From the NCBI GenBank assembly GCA_036703315.1, contig DATNPH010000191.1, forward strand, positions 16,553 through 80,552: a stretch of DNA of 64,000 nt. The letters run 5' to 3'. Source of the stretch: DATNPH01 sp036703315 (GTDB taxonomy: Bacteria > Cyanobacteriota > Cyanobacteriia > Cyanobacteriales > Coleofasciculaceae). Below are positions 50,541 through 59,679 of the stretch, piece by piece (within the stretch, counting starts at the first letter, position 1; each line of letters starts with the position of its first letter). Under the pieces are notes generated by a model. The model had not been told where the DNA came from. It ran no database searches and worked only from the letters and a program-made list of their open reading frames with translations. The translations under genes were made by a program, and so were the position numbers.

Positions 50541-52619
50541 ATGGCGGAAGAAAGCATAGCAGAAGAAAGCCTTGGACATGGATTTATCAATGACTCAAAA
50601 TATTCAAAGGATTATACATTATTAGATGCTCTTAAAGTTTTGGTAAAAGAATCTAAAGTCTTAAGTCAAGAAGGAATTAAATTTGGCATTTGGCAACCAA
50701 CGAGAAATGAAACTGGAAAACCGAATAAATCTCCTGTAATTATTGGGATACTTCAGCCTGAATTCAACGAATATGGTCAAATAAAACAATTAAAAGCAAG
50801 TCTTAAAAGAGATAAAAAAGAAGAACCATTAGAAAAACTAGATAAAAATCATATTTTAGTACCACCGAGTATATTACAGTCATTTTTATCCCAAAAAGAA
50901 GAAAGTTGTCATCTGGAGTTACCATCGGCATCTCCACCAGAATCAGTGAAGTTCGGAACCCTAGCATTTGATGGTAAGGATGACTACGTAGAGATACCAG
51001 ACTCAGACAAAATAAACTTTAAGAAAGGTGATAGTTTTACAGTTGAAGCTTGGGTTCAAGTAGCCTCTATACAAACAGACAACGAAGAGGGTGATAATGA
51101 TATTATTGAAAAATGGAATGGAGAAGACAAAGGTTATCCTTATGTAATTAGATATAAAAACCAATCTGGTCGAGTAATTGCAGCTCAATATGATGGTAGC
51201 GACATTTATCCTACACTTTCTTCAAAAATAACGATTAATGATGGTTACTTCCATCACATTGCCTTTGTTAAAGATAGTTCACAATCAAAACTATACCTAT
51301 ATGTTGATGGAGAATTAGAAGACGAAGCATTAGATAATAAAACTGAAAATAAAACTGAAAATAAATCACCGCTTTATCTGGCGTGTAGAGGTGGGTTTAG
51401 AAATTATTTTAGAGGTCAAATAGGGGAGGTACGTATTTGGAGTAAAGCCCGCTCCCAAAACCAGATTCAGGAATATATAAAACAGTTCAAGGATAATGTT
51501 GAAGACAAGAATAATAATCCGAGTAATCCCTCTAAAGATACCAAAGAACAAGATCATCTAGTAGGCTATTGGAGTTTTAATAAAGAATCAGACCAATGTA
51601 CTCCCGATAACGAGCAGTCGGCAGAAACAAAAATTGAGAGCAGTTATCATATCCACGGGACACCAAACAGGATTGAGTTCAAATATTGGTCTCCCATAAC
51701 AACCCAAGGAAAGCTTAAGTCATGCACAGCCCATGCTGGTGCTTCGCTGTTAGAGTACTTTGAGCGCAAAGCATCAGGAAGGCATACCGATCTATCAAGA
51801 GTCTTCATTTACAAAGTTACCCGTAATTTAATGGGTTTAGAGCAAGAAACACCTTCTGGAGCTTCCATTAGGCAAACCATGGCTGCTATTGCAATGTTTG
51901 GCGCTCCCCCGGAGAAATATTGGCCTAATCATCCTTTTCTTGTTGATTATGAGCCATCTGTGTTCTCCTATGGGGTTGCTAAACACCATAAGGCAATCAT
52001 CTACTGCCGTCTTGATCGGCAACGAATGGACAAGCTAGCTCTTCTCGATCAGATTAAGCTATTTATATACGCTGGTTTTCCTCCTATGTTTGGGTTTCCC
52101 CTTAATGATTCAACAAAGAGAGCAGCAAAGTATAAGCCTCAGCCTAATGATAAAAAATTAAAAAGCGGTCAAGGTAAGATTCCTTTTTCAGCTTTTAGCA
52201 GTGAATATAAAGAAGGCCATGCAGTTATTGCAGTTGGTTACAATGACAATATAGAAATTGATAATCCTAATTATGTAAATTCAGAAGAAGAAAAGCAAAA
52301 CATTAAAAATCTCTTCGAGCAAGAGGAGGATATTAAAAAATACAAAGACAGCTTTATTAATATCAGTAGGTTAGATGAAAAGGGAATAATACGGACAAAA
52401 GGAGCATTCAGAATTAGAAACTCTTGGGGAAATGATTGGGGTAAAAATGGTTATGGTTGGCTTCCATATGCCTATGTATTAACAGGATTAGCAGTTGATT
52501 GGTGGTCGCTGCTAAAGGCTGAGTGGTTAGATACAGAACGGTTTGGTTTAGCAGTCAGAGGTGGTGTTTTAGGAGATCCTCATGATCCAAACGAAGTAAT
52601 AGAACCACGCCCCAACTAA
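50541..52619 (+). CDS. Papain-like (C1A) protease with internal LamG domain
   Basis: A 692-residue protein. An N-terminal segment (1-135) leads to a LamG/concanavalin-like domain of about 140-320 (FGTLAFDGKDDYVEIPDS, FTVEAWVQV, GQIGEVRIWSKARS). The C1A protease domain fills about 380-692: Gln389 of the oxyanion hole and Cys395 in QGKLKSCTAHA, His560 in GHAVIAVGYND and Asn627 in RNSWGNDWG complete the papain tetrad. No signal peptide is seen. The gene is more AT-rich than its neighbours, with Lys/Asn/Ile-rich codons, suggesting transfer. LamG probably binds a glycan or protein target. Confidence 0.85.
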   Translation: MAEESIAEESLGHGFINDSKYSKDYTLLDALKVLVKESKVLSQEGIKFGIWQPTRNETGKPNKSPVIIGILQPEFNEYGQIKQLKASLKRDKKEEPLEKLDKNHILVPPSILQSFLSQKEESCHLELPSASPPESVKFGTLAFDGKDDYVEIPDSDKINFKKGDSFTVEAWVQVASIQTDNEEGDNDIIEKWNGEDKGYPYVIRYKNQSGRVIAAQYDGSDIYPTLSSKITINDGYFHHIAFVKDSSQSKLYLYVDGELEDEALDNKTENKTENKSPLYLACRGGFRNYFRGQIGEVRIWSKARSQNQIQEYIKQFKDNVEDKNNNPSNPSKDTKEQDHLVGYWSFNKESDQCTPDNEQSAETKIESSYHIHGTPNRIEFKYWSPITTQGKLKSCTAHAGASLLEYFERKASGRHTDLSRVFIYKVTRNLMGLEQETPSGASIRQTMAAIAMFGAPPEKYWPNHPFLVDYEPSVFSYGVAKHHKAIIYCRLDRQRMDKLALLDQIKLFIYAGFPPMFGFPLNDSTKRAAKYKPQPNDKKLKSGQGKIPFSAFSSEYKEGHAVIAVGYNDNIEIDNPNYVNSEEEKQNIKNLFEQEEDIKKYKDSFINISRLDEKGIIRTKGAFRIRNSWGNDWGKNGYGWLPYAYVLTGLAVDWWSLLKAEWLDTERFGLAVRGGVLGDPHDPNEVIEPRPN

Positions 52620-52674
52620 AAAATCATAGAGATATAAAAAAGAGTCTCTAGTTAGAAGAGTTAGAATCAGAGCG

Positions 52675-55600
52675 TCAGTTAGAATCTCGACAAATTCCTT
52701 TAATTTTTGACAAACTTTGATTGCTGTCTATGTAGTTTTTTAAGGAATTACATCCGTATTCTAATAAATTTCCTAGATTAGGAGAGGGCTGTGTATTTTT
52801 AGGACTATTAGAATTAACTTCCCAAAGCCTAACGAGCCTATCGCTACCAACGGAAACAAGCAAATTATGATTTTGGGGACTAAACTCGACTCGATTTACT
52901 GCCTTTGTGTGCCCCTTTAAAACCTTAGCTTTCAAAATAGCTTCTGTTAGGACAGTACGATGTGAATTCCACAATTTTTTAGCCTCATCTATATCCCATA
53001 GTTTTACAGTTTGATCGTCACTAGCTGTGATAAGAATATTACTATCAAAATTGAATCCTAAACCAGAAATTGTGCTTCGCCCTCCATTGATATCAATGGT
53101 TCCTAGCAACGTTCCTTGGCTATCTCTCACCTGCCATAATTTTACTGTTCCGTCCTGACTACCAGATGCAAGTAGAGTACCATCGCGACTAAACTTTACC
53201 ATGTGCACAATCTCTTTATGCCACTCACTAGGCTGACTAAGAGCTATTGGCTGCTTTTTTCCTCGTGCTGTCAATTTCCAAAGGTTCACTTTCCCATCCT
53301 GGTATCCTGCTGAAGCAAGAATAGAGCCACTGGGATGAAAATCTATACTGTAAACTCTGTAGTCTTGACCTTGAGGAATACTTTTATCTTGAAGCGTATC
53401 AATCGGATTACCTTCTGTATTCCATAGTTTTATTGTTCCATCCTTACTAGAAGATGCGATAATCTTACCCTTTGGACTAAATTTAACGTCATACACATAA
53501 CTTGTGTGACCTTTAATAGTACGCTTCAGGCTACCATTTCCCTCTTTATCTATACTCCAAAGTTTTATAGTTTTGTCATAGCCAGCAGAGGCAAGCAATT
53601 GACCATCAGGGCTAAATCTAACATTTTTCACCCAATGCGTATGCCCTTGTCCTTGAAGAGGAGCCAAGGGTTTTCCTTCTATGCTCCAAAGTTTAATATT
53701 GTTGGTATTACTAGCACTAGAAGAGGCAATTATTTTGCCATTAGGGTGCAAGCTTAAACCTATAACCTCTGCTGTGTGACCTTTTAGTCGATTTCGTTCT
53801 TGTATCCCATATATTATCGTTTGAAGTTGTTCTAATAAATCTTCTTGTTTCATATAAACTTGTTTCAAAACGTTGAGTGCCCTCACACTAGTCATTAATG
53901 CTTCAAGCTGATTATTGGTATCCTTCAAGGTTTGAGCTGAAGCAGTTAATGATTTGGCTTCACTTATTTTTGTGAATTGAATTTGTAATAGTCCAAAAAG
54001 TGTCACTAGGGCTACCCCTACAACTCCAGCTCCAACAGCTAGCTGAGTCCGTTGCTTTTCAGCATTCGCTCTAGCTTCTGCCACTTCTTTGAGTTGGCGT
54101 GCTTGCTTCAACTCAGCCTTGAGTTCACGATCGCGCTTCTCCAAACTTTTCTGCAAAAACTCTGCTTCTAAAGCTGGGAGCTTGAGTTGAGCCTTTTCCA
54201 CCCACTCAGAAATTGCCACCAACCGCGCACCCGTTAGAAGTGCTTCATCAGATTTTTCATACCGTTCCAGCCATTCCCGACAGTCAGCTTCTAGACGGCG
54301 ACGTAGGCGCAAACTCTCGCGATTTTCCTCAATCCAGTCTCGGAGTAATTTCCACTCCGTTAGCAACGCTTCATGAGCAACGTCTACTGTATTTTCATCA
54401 GTAATAATCAGGCGTTGTTGCGAATCGGCAAGCAGTTCAATCACTTGTTGTCGCTGTTCCGGTAAATCTGCGATCGCCTCTAATTCTTCCCAAGTCGCAC
54501 GGCGGCGCGTCACCTCTTGACCTTCATTTACTTGCACCAATTCCATGAACAAGCGACGCACAAAGGCTTGATTTTCAGGCGTTAAACTCTCATACAGAAG
54601 CGTTGCTCGTTTGTCTAACGCACCTTTAACTCCGCCAATCTGTTCATAGTCTTTCCATGTCAAAAGTGGTTGACTCGATGAGGAGTCCTGGAGACAGAAC
54701 ACTCGCCACAACTCAGACAGCGCATATTGTAGAAGAGGTAAGGTTCCGGCTTGATTTTCTACATCTTCTACAATTTGCGACACCAATCCTCTCTCAAACT
54801 TAACCCCGTGAAGTGTGGCAGGTTTTTCAATCGCTTCCTCTAGTTCTTGACGAGACAGAGGAGTAACAACATAAGTGGTAGGTTGAGCGCGATTGATGAG
54901 ATTAACCGCCTCTGGATATTCAGCGCAGCGATCGAGGAAATCTCCCCGAATTGTGGCAATTACACGCGTGATTCGATCAGAAGTCGTTGCTTCATCTGCC
55001 ATCAACCGGACAAACGATTGTCGCTCTATTGGATTGTCGCAGAGGGTAAATATCTCCTCAAACTGATCGATAAACAGGATAAACGGTTGGTTTTCCCGAT
55101 GTCGTCGCTCCAAGATAGTTGTCAGAGCGCCGAGAGGATGCTTACCAGGAGTGAAAGACTCGATCGCCCATTGACTGCTATCTACAAGGTGATCTTGTTG
55201 CAATTGCGGTAACAGCCCCGCCCTCACCAGGGATGATTTGCCACAACCGGACGGCCCAATTACGGCTAGAAAACGATTATTCCTGAAGCGATCAAGCAAA
55301 GCGCGAACCGCTTGTTCACGTCCAAAAAAGTATTTCTGTTGCTCCAATTCAAAAGCACGGAGTCCTAAATAAGGATTCTCGCGATTGAACGTCACCTCAG
55401 CAGGTGTTGGCTCTTTGTAGGGATAAGTAACTAACGTAATCGATCGCCCCCAACCCATACGGATGGGTTCCTGCACCGAGTTTTTGAGTTCTGTACTAAT
55501 AAAGTCAAATAAGCGATCGCCTGTTACTCGTCGGTTGCTAGCAGCATTTTCTATTGAGAGTCCCTTGAGAAGCGCTCCTGAGAAAATACTATGCGGCTCA

Positions 55601-56175
55601 CCCTTAAAGGATTTAGCTTGCTCATAGGTTCGGCAAGCCGTAATTAAGTAATAATCCTTTTGAGCACTGAACTCTGTAAGAGTTTGTTGAATTAGATTTC
55701 GTTCCAGGAAATAGCCACTGTGGCAGCAATCCAGTAACATGACCAGACTACTTAACTCGGACTTTGCAATGAGCTTGTTGAGACTCTCCAAAGAAATTCC
55801 ATACTTTTGTGCAACGGCTGCCTCCCCGATCATTTCAATCTGACAGTCAGATGTTGCTAAAAATCCCTGTTGCTCTCCCAAGTTGTCGGAAACAGTAAAG
55901 CCATGACCCGCAAAATAAATGAGTGCCTCGCTTCCGGTAGCTTGCTTCAGTAATAACGTTTCCAACTGTTGACCTAAGTCTGCACCCGTGACTTTTTTCT
56001 CTCCAACTTTAGGTTGTTTACCTGTCCAGCCCTCCGGCACTCGCTTAACCTGAAATTCGCCATACTGCTCCAGTACCTGTGCCACAATTTCAGCATCCGT
56101 TGCTGCTTTCGGGAGACGGCTTAGATGTGGGCTTTGATACTCGGTGATGCCAATAATGAGTGCGTATCGAGCCAT
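52675..56175 (-). CDS. Caspase-STAND ATPase-WD40 protein
   Basis: An 1166-residue protein. Residues 1-255 form a C14 caspase-like domain with catalytic His91 (YFAGHG) and Cys151 (LLDCCHSGYF). NPYLGLRAFE and FFGREQ introduce a STAND/NACHT-type ATPase, Walker A GPSGCGKSS at 307-315 and Walker B ILFIDQFEEIF at about 367-376. A charged coiled coil, one TM-like helix (GAGVVGVALVTLFGLLQI) and seven WD40 blades (GHTxxV...IKLWS) fill the C-terminus. The fold suggests a sensor that assembles and activates its protease. It is divergent from the Trypco1 gene. Confidence 0.9.
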   Translation of the reverse strand: MARYALIIGITEYQSPHLSRLPKAATDAEIVAQVLEQYGEFQVKRVPEGWTGKQPKVGEKKVTGADLGQQLETLLLKQATGSEALIYFAGHGFTVSDNLGEQQGFLATSDCQIEMIGEAAVAQKYGISLESLNKLIAKSELSSLVMLLDCCHSGYFLERNLIQQTLTEFSAQKDYYLITACRTYEQAKSFKGEPHSIFSGALLKGLSIENAASNRRVTGDRLFDFISTELKNSVQEPIRMGWGRSITLVTYPYKEPTPAEVTFNRENPYLGLRAFELEQQKYFFGREQAVRALLDRFRNNRFLAVIGPSGCGKSSLVRAGLLPQLQQDHLVDSSQWAIESFTPGKHPLGALTTILERRHRENQPFILFIDQFEEIFTLCDNPIERQSFVRLMADEATTSDRITRVIATIRGDFLDRCAEYPEAVNLINRAQPTTYVVTPLSRQELEEAIEKPATLHGVKFERGLVSQIVEDVENQAGTLPLLQYALSELWRVFCLQDSSSSQPLLTWKDYEQIGGVKGALDKRATLLYESLTPENQAFVRRLFMELVQVNEGQEVTRRRATWEELEAIADLPEQRQQVIELLADSQQRLIITDENTVDVAHEALLTEWKLLRDWIEENRESLRLRRRLEADCREWLERYEKSDEALLTGARLVAISEWVEKAQLKLPALEAEFLQKSLEKRDRELKAELKQARQLKEVAEARANAEKQRTQLAVGAGVVGVALVTLFGLLQIQFTKISEAKSLTASAQTLKDTNNQLEALMTSVRALNVLKQVYMKQEDLLEQLQTIIYGIQERNRLKGHTAEVIGLSLHPNGKIIASSSASNTNNIKLWSIEGKPLAPLQGQGHTHWVKNVRFSPDGQLLASAGYDKTIKLWSIDKEGNGSLKRTIKGHTSYVYDVKFSPKGKIIASSSKDGTIKLWNTEGNPIDTLQDKSIPQGQDYRVYSIDFHPSGSILASAGYQDGKVNLWKLTARGKKQPIALSQPSEWHKEIVHMVKFSRDGTLLASGSQDGTVKLWQVRDSQGTLLGTIDINGGRSTISGLGFNFDSNILITASDDQTVKLWDIDEAKKLWNSHRTVLTEAILKAKVLKGHTKAVNRVEFSPQNHNLLVSVGSDRLVRLWEVNSNSPKNTQPSPNLGNLLEYGCNSLKNYIDSNQSLSKIKGICRDSN

Positions 56176-56294
56176 TGAGCTAAAATCCCTCTAAAGAGAG
56201 TTCCCAAGTTTTTGGGACTCTAACATAACCTAACTCTCCAAAAGCAGGCTCTAATATTACGGAAACCCCACAAAATTTATAGCCAAGACACCTT
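56176..56294. promoter_or_regulatory. Divergent promoter region of caspase-STAND and Trypco1 genes
   Basis: The two genes diverge across 119 bases, so both promoters must lie here. TAATAT at about 56251 is a plausible -10 for the Trypco1 gene. The shared region suggests coordinated expression. I see no clear operator. Confidence 0.35.
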
Positions 56295-56681
56295 ATGTCA
56301 GAAGTAGAATGTCTAGCCTTTGAAGCAGATGGAGAAATTTACCAAGTTGAAACAAACACAGTAATTCGCGAAGTTGACACTGAACCAACGGAAACTGAAT
56401 TAGAGGACAATCCTTTTGATGAACAGAGGGGTCTGCAAACGGATGCGATCGCCAAAATGCAGCAGGCACGTCAGATGATTCGGGCTTATACAGCTTACGC
56501 TCTCAGTGCTTTCAAAGATTTTGGTGCAGCTGAGATTGAGGAGGTAACACTCAAATTTGGTCTGAAGCTAGGTGGCAAAGCTGGCATTCCTTACATTACG
56601 GAAGGGTCAACCGAGAGTAATTTGGAAATTCAGGTAAAGTGTAAGTTTCCAGCTCAGCAAAAAGCTGATTCAGCCGATTAA
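56295..56681 (+). CDS. Trypco1-type (trypsin-co-occurring) domain protein
   Basis: A 128-residue protein. A beta strand region (YQVETNTVIREVDTE) is followed by an amphipathic helix (AIAKMQQARQMIRAYTAYAL) and the signature EIEEVTLKFGLKLGGKAGIPY, then a basic tail. The strand-helix-FGxKLxxxAG pattern is that of the CU044_2847/Trypco1 family, known from proteins next to trypsin-like or STAND proteins in conflict islands. No trypsin is nearby; the neighbours are a caspase and a subtilase. A role as adaptor or effector partner is inference. Confidence 0.65.
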   Translation: MSEVECLAFEADGEIYQVETNTVIREVDTEPTETELEDNPFDEQRGLQTDAIAKMQQARQMIRAYTAYALSAFKDFGAAEIEEVTLKFGLKLGGKAGIPYITEGSTESNLEIQVKCKFPAQQKADSAD

Positions 56682-56729
56682 GCTTGAAAATCCCCCTGCT
56701 AAGTGAATAGATTACACCAGGGAAGAATC

Positions 56730-57002
56730 TCAACTCTTATCAAGCAGACGCAGCGTCTGGGATAACTTAAGATACTGCACCCAAGGCTGATCGGATAGCT
56801 GAGATATAGCATTGGCAGATAGCGTGGCAGTCAATACCTTCCGTCCAGTCGTGACACCGCTGACGCCTAAGCTTTGTAAAAGACTAGAAGCCGCTTCTGG
56901 AACTGGCTCAGTATGGATGAAAACTGCTAAACTTCGTTCTTCTGGGTTTTGAACGTCATTCAGCGCGATCGCAAGTGCTGGATCTAGCTTCTGATAATTC
57001 AT
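56730..57002 (-). CDS. Free-standing subtilase propeptide-like protein (I9-like)
   Basis: A 90-residue protein whose sequence parallels residues 6-105 of the subtilase encoded at 57148-58884. Shared elements are an initial L-x-x-AL-x-D-x-Q, then S-x-x-VFI, G-V or G-I turn, GR-x-x-TA-x-L, LSD-x-P-x-V and K-x-S-x-x-LR. The subtilase copy has an extra loop of about 20 residues. Propeptides of this type are intramolecular chaperones and inhibitors, so this could act in trans on the subtilase. It lies 145 bases downstream of the subtilase on the same strand. Homology is by eye. Confidence 0.6.
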   Translation of the reverse strand: MNYQKLDPALAIALNDVQNPEERSLAVFIHTEPVPEAASSLLQSLGVSGVTTGRKVLTATLSANAISQLSDQPWVQYLKLSQTLRLLDKS

Positions 57003-57052
57003 CGCAAATCCTTCTAATTCAAGACCATTTCACCCTTCTACATCAGACATAG

Positions 57053-57082
57053 GTAGGGGCACAAAAACAAGAGTGCCCCTAC
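57053..57082. repeat. GTAGGGGCAC...GTGCCCCTAC palindrome
   Basis: GTAGGGGCAC (57053-57062) pairs with GTGCCCCTAC (57073-57082) across AAAAACAAGA. Same repeat family as 25027-25052 and 46131-46150. Here it lies between the subtilase gene and the propeptide-like gene, where it could reduce readthrough. Confidence 0.65.
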
Positions 57083-57147
57083 AGCTGTTGCAGACTTATC
57101 GTGAAATGGTAGGAGAGGACAACTCCCTGCCGAGGAATCTATGAGAA

Positions 57148-58884
57148 TTATAGGTTTGTGGCATCAATCAGTCCAAAGCCCCATTTCTTGTCAAAAGTTC
57201 CTGGTGCCTTGCCTGGAATCACGCTGTTTTCGCGCAGCAGTTCCTTGAGCACGTCTGGTTCAAGACTCGGATCACGCTCCAAAAGCAGCGCAACGAGACC
57301 AGCGATGAACGGCGATGCCATACTCGTGCCAGCATTAGCCACATACTTGGCATTAACCATCTCGGCTCGTGAGGGACTAGAATCAGCCGAGAGAGCAGAA
57401 ACAATCATCGCTCCAGGTGCGGCTACATCTGGCTTTGGTGTACCATCACGCAGAGGCCCTTCGCTGCTGAAGTCGGAAATGTCGTCCAATTTCAGTCCAA
57501 CGGTTCGGTCAGCGCCCTCAATATCCTTCCACTGCACTTTCGTTGTGTAAGAGGCAACAGTGATGGAACTCTTCGAGGCTCCTGGGGAACCAACTTTCAT
57601 TGAGTCCTGTGCGCTTGTGCCGCTGAAAACCACTTCTGGAGACGGCGAGCCATCCAGTGTCCATACATCCAACTGCCCATCAGTCGTTGAAGTGTTGCGT
57701 ACTCGCAACTGCCAAACACCGCCTTTAACTGAAGCGTTTGGATTGTTATTGCGGATTTGAACAAAGAAATTATGGTCGCCGTTGGCTGGGTCAGGGCCAG
57801 GTGTAGCTACTAGAACGGTGGTATCTGGCAGAGTGTATTGCTGTACTGGATTGTCGCTAGTGATCACGGCTTGGAAGGGTGTTACGTACCCACTTGGTGT
57901 ACGCACCGACACTTCAAAGGTATTTTTGCCTGAATACCAGCCATTTAGCACGGCTATTCCGACTCCGGTAGCCGGAACGCGAAAGCGCATGGTACCAGTC
58001 TGTCCTGGGGATACAGTGGTTTGACCATGGATGTTGTCGTTACCCTCATTGCCTGCGGCACAGCAGACAATCCGTCCTGGCCCCGACTCAGAGTCAACAA
58101 TTTGTGATAGTGAGTCGGTGCCGTCGTGGGAGTCAGCGTGTCCACCCAGGCTAAGATTCACCACAGCAGGGCGTCCCAGAGTACTAGCTACCCGAAAGAT
58201 GTAGCGGATGCCATCGGCAATGTGTGCATCCTGAAAATCCGATTTGACGATGATAAATTCTGCTTCTGGCGCGACTCCACCATAGGTGGAATCAACACCG
58301 CCAGCAATTCCAGCCACATGGGTTCCGTGACCTATTTCGTCGCGGGATGTCGTGAGTTGCTCTCCGGTTAGTTCAATCCCATAGGCACCTTCTGTGACGC
58401 CTGAACCTGGTAGCATCTGATCCCAGATTTGCAAAATGCGTCCTTGGAACGCAGGATGTTTCGGGTCAATACCACTGTCCACAATGCCGATGATGACGCC
58501 TTTGCCGCTTAGTCCACTTGTTTGCTTAAATGCCGGCAGATTTACTTGGCCCGGGGCAACGTCCATCAGGGGTCGCAAGTAGCGTGATGGCTTGATGCGG
58601 TGAACGGCGGGGTCGTCCGATAAGGGGTCTAAACTATCTAGTGGTAAGAAGGCTGTCCGTACTCTGCCTGTGGACTGGTTGACTTGGATGCCATAATCTG
58701 AAAGGTAGTCAAGTTGTGCATCCTCATCGCAGTAGATAAAAACGACGCTGCGGGGCGGCTTGGGAGTGTCTTGATTGGAGACTATGCCAAGTGTTCGCTT
58801 ATGGGCGGTTAAAACTTCTCGTCCTTCTGCTTGGTAGTCTGCAAGAGCAACTAACAGTCCGGCTGAAATTTTTTCAGGTATCAT
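57148..58884 (-). CDS. Subtilisin-like serine protease (S8)
   Basis: A 578-residue subtilase with an N-terminal propeptide (about 1-115), then a catalytic domain with Asp136 (IVDSGID), His186 (GHGTHVAG), the oxyanion Asn in AAGNEGND and Ser521 (GTSMASP). Between them lies an insert (about 285-410) with beta-rich, ribbon-like segments (GTMRFRVPATGVGIAVLNG) resembling the PA/Ig-type inserts of large subtilases. No signal peptide is seen, so it may be cytoplasmic or leave by another route. It belongs to the protease island; its propeptide has a free paralogue at 56730-57002. Confidence 0.92.
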   Translation of the reverse strand: MIPEKISAGLLVALADYQAEGREVLTAHKRTLGIVSNQDTPKPPRSVVFIYCDEDAQLDYLSDYGIQVNQSTGRVRTAFLPLDSLDPLSDDPAVHRIKPSRYLRPLMDVAPGQVNLPAFKQTSGLSGKGVIIGIVDSGIDPKHPAFQGRILQIWDQMLPGSGVTEGAYGIELTGEQLTTSRDEIGHGTHVAGIAGGVDSTYGGVAPEAEFIIVKSDFQDAHIADGIRYIFRVASTLGRPAVVNLSLGGHADSHDGTDSLSQIVDSESGPGRIVCCAAGNEGNDNIHGQTTVSPGQTGTMRFRVPATGVGIAVLNGWYSGKNTFEVSVRTPSGYVTPFQAVITSDNPVQQYTLPDTTVLVATPGPDPANGDHNFFVQIRNNNPNASVKGGVWQLRVRNTSTTDGQLDVWTLDGSPSPEVVFSGTSAQDSMKVGSPGASKSSITVASYTTKVQWKDIEGADRTVGLKLDDISDFSSEGPLRDGTPKPDVAAPGAMIVSALSADSSPSRAEMVNAKYVANAGTSMASPFIAGLVALLLERDPSLEPDVLKELLRENSVIPGKAPGTFDKKWGFGLIDATNL

Positions 58885-59218
58885 ATAGTACCTCTATTTG
58901 GTTTGTTGCTACTGTTTCCTTAACTCTTTAAGGAAATGATGAATTTGTAGAGACGACAAGTCGCTGACAGTTGTTCAGCAATCGTTGAACTTTTTTTGAG
59001 CTCACCAGCAATACTCACATAGGAACACTACTTGTTAAAGTGAGCTTCGCCTACACTTACACACAACTACTCTAGCCTTCAAGGGAGAATGCTCTCGCCA
59101 ATGCGTTAGTGATCAGCTTTGCTGGTGCCGTAGGCAATCGCAACCAACGTCAGCCGCTCCCAAAGGAGCATCATACCCTTTGCAGCTCCAGCTACTTACC
59201 TATTGCTGTTAAAGTTCC
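58885..59218. other. Spacer between subtilase and EVE gene
   Basis: These 334 bases contain no gene I can support. A few short GC-rich words (CGCTCCCAAAGGAGC at about 59154-59168) can form a small hairpin upstream of the EVE gene. Both divergent promoters should lie here. Confidence 0.5.
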
Positions 59219-59674
59219 GTGAATTACTGGTTAATAAAATCTGAACCTGATGTCTACAGTCTTGCTGACTTGCAGCAGGAGCGTGAAACCCTGTGGGAAG
59301 GAGTTCGTAATTACCAAGCGCGTAACTTCTTACGCCAAATGAACATTGAGGACAGGGCATTTTTCTACCACTCCAATACCACTCCCCCAGGCATTGTTGG
59401 CTTAGTGCGTGTGGTTGAAACTAATATTACCGATCCGACTCAGTTTGACCCAGATAGTTTGTACTATGACCCGAAATCAACTCAACAGTCCCCTCGATGG
59501 CAGACAGTAAAGGTTCAGTTTGTCGAGTCTTTCCCAACACTAATTTCCCTGGGGGCTCTCAAGCAAGAGTTTAGTGCTGAGGATTTATGGGTCGTGAGGC
59601 GAGGAAATCGATTGTCAGTAATGCCAGTTGCAGAGGCAGTAGCTAAGAAAATTTTCGCTATAGTTGGACACTGA
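59219..59674 (+). CDS. EVE domain protein
   Basis: A 151-residue EVE-domain protein (PUA-like fold). NYWLIKSEPDVYSLADLQQE is the signature opening, LWEGVRNYQARNFLRQM and AFFYHSNTTPPGIVGLVRVVE follow, and QTVKVQFVESFPTLISL closes the domain. Related domains bind modified bases in DNA or RNA. The start is GTG at 59219. It lies alone, between the subtilase (divergent) and the phosphatase (convergent). Confidence 0.92.
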   Translation: MNYWLIKSEPDVYSLADLQQERETLWEGVRNYQARNFLRQMNIEDRAFFYHSNTTPPGIVGLVRVVETNITDPTQFDPDSLYYDPKSTQQSPRWQTVKVQFVESFPTLISLGALKQEFSAEDLWVVRRGNRLSVMPVAEAVAKKIFAIVGH

Positions 59675-59679
59675 AGAAA

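Noticed and set aside
57158..57550. 130-codon plus-strand frame inside the subtilase gene
   Set aside because: It is antisense to the catalytic region of the protease and is serine-rich by codon reflection.
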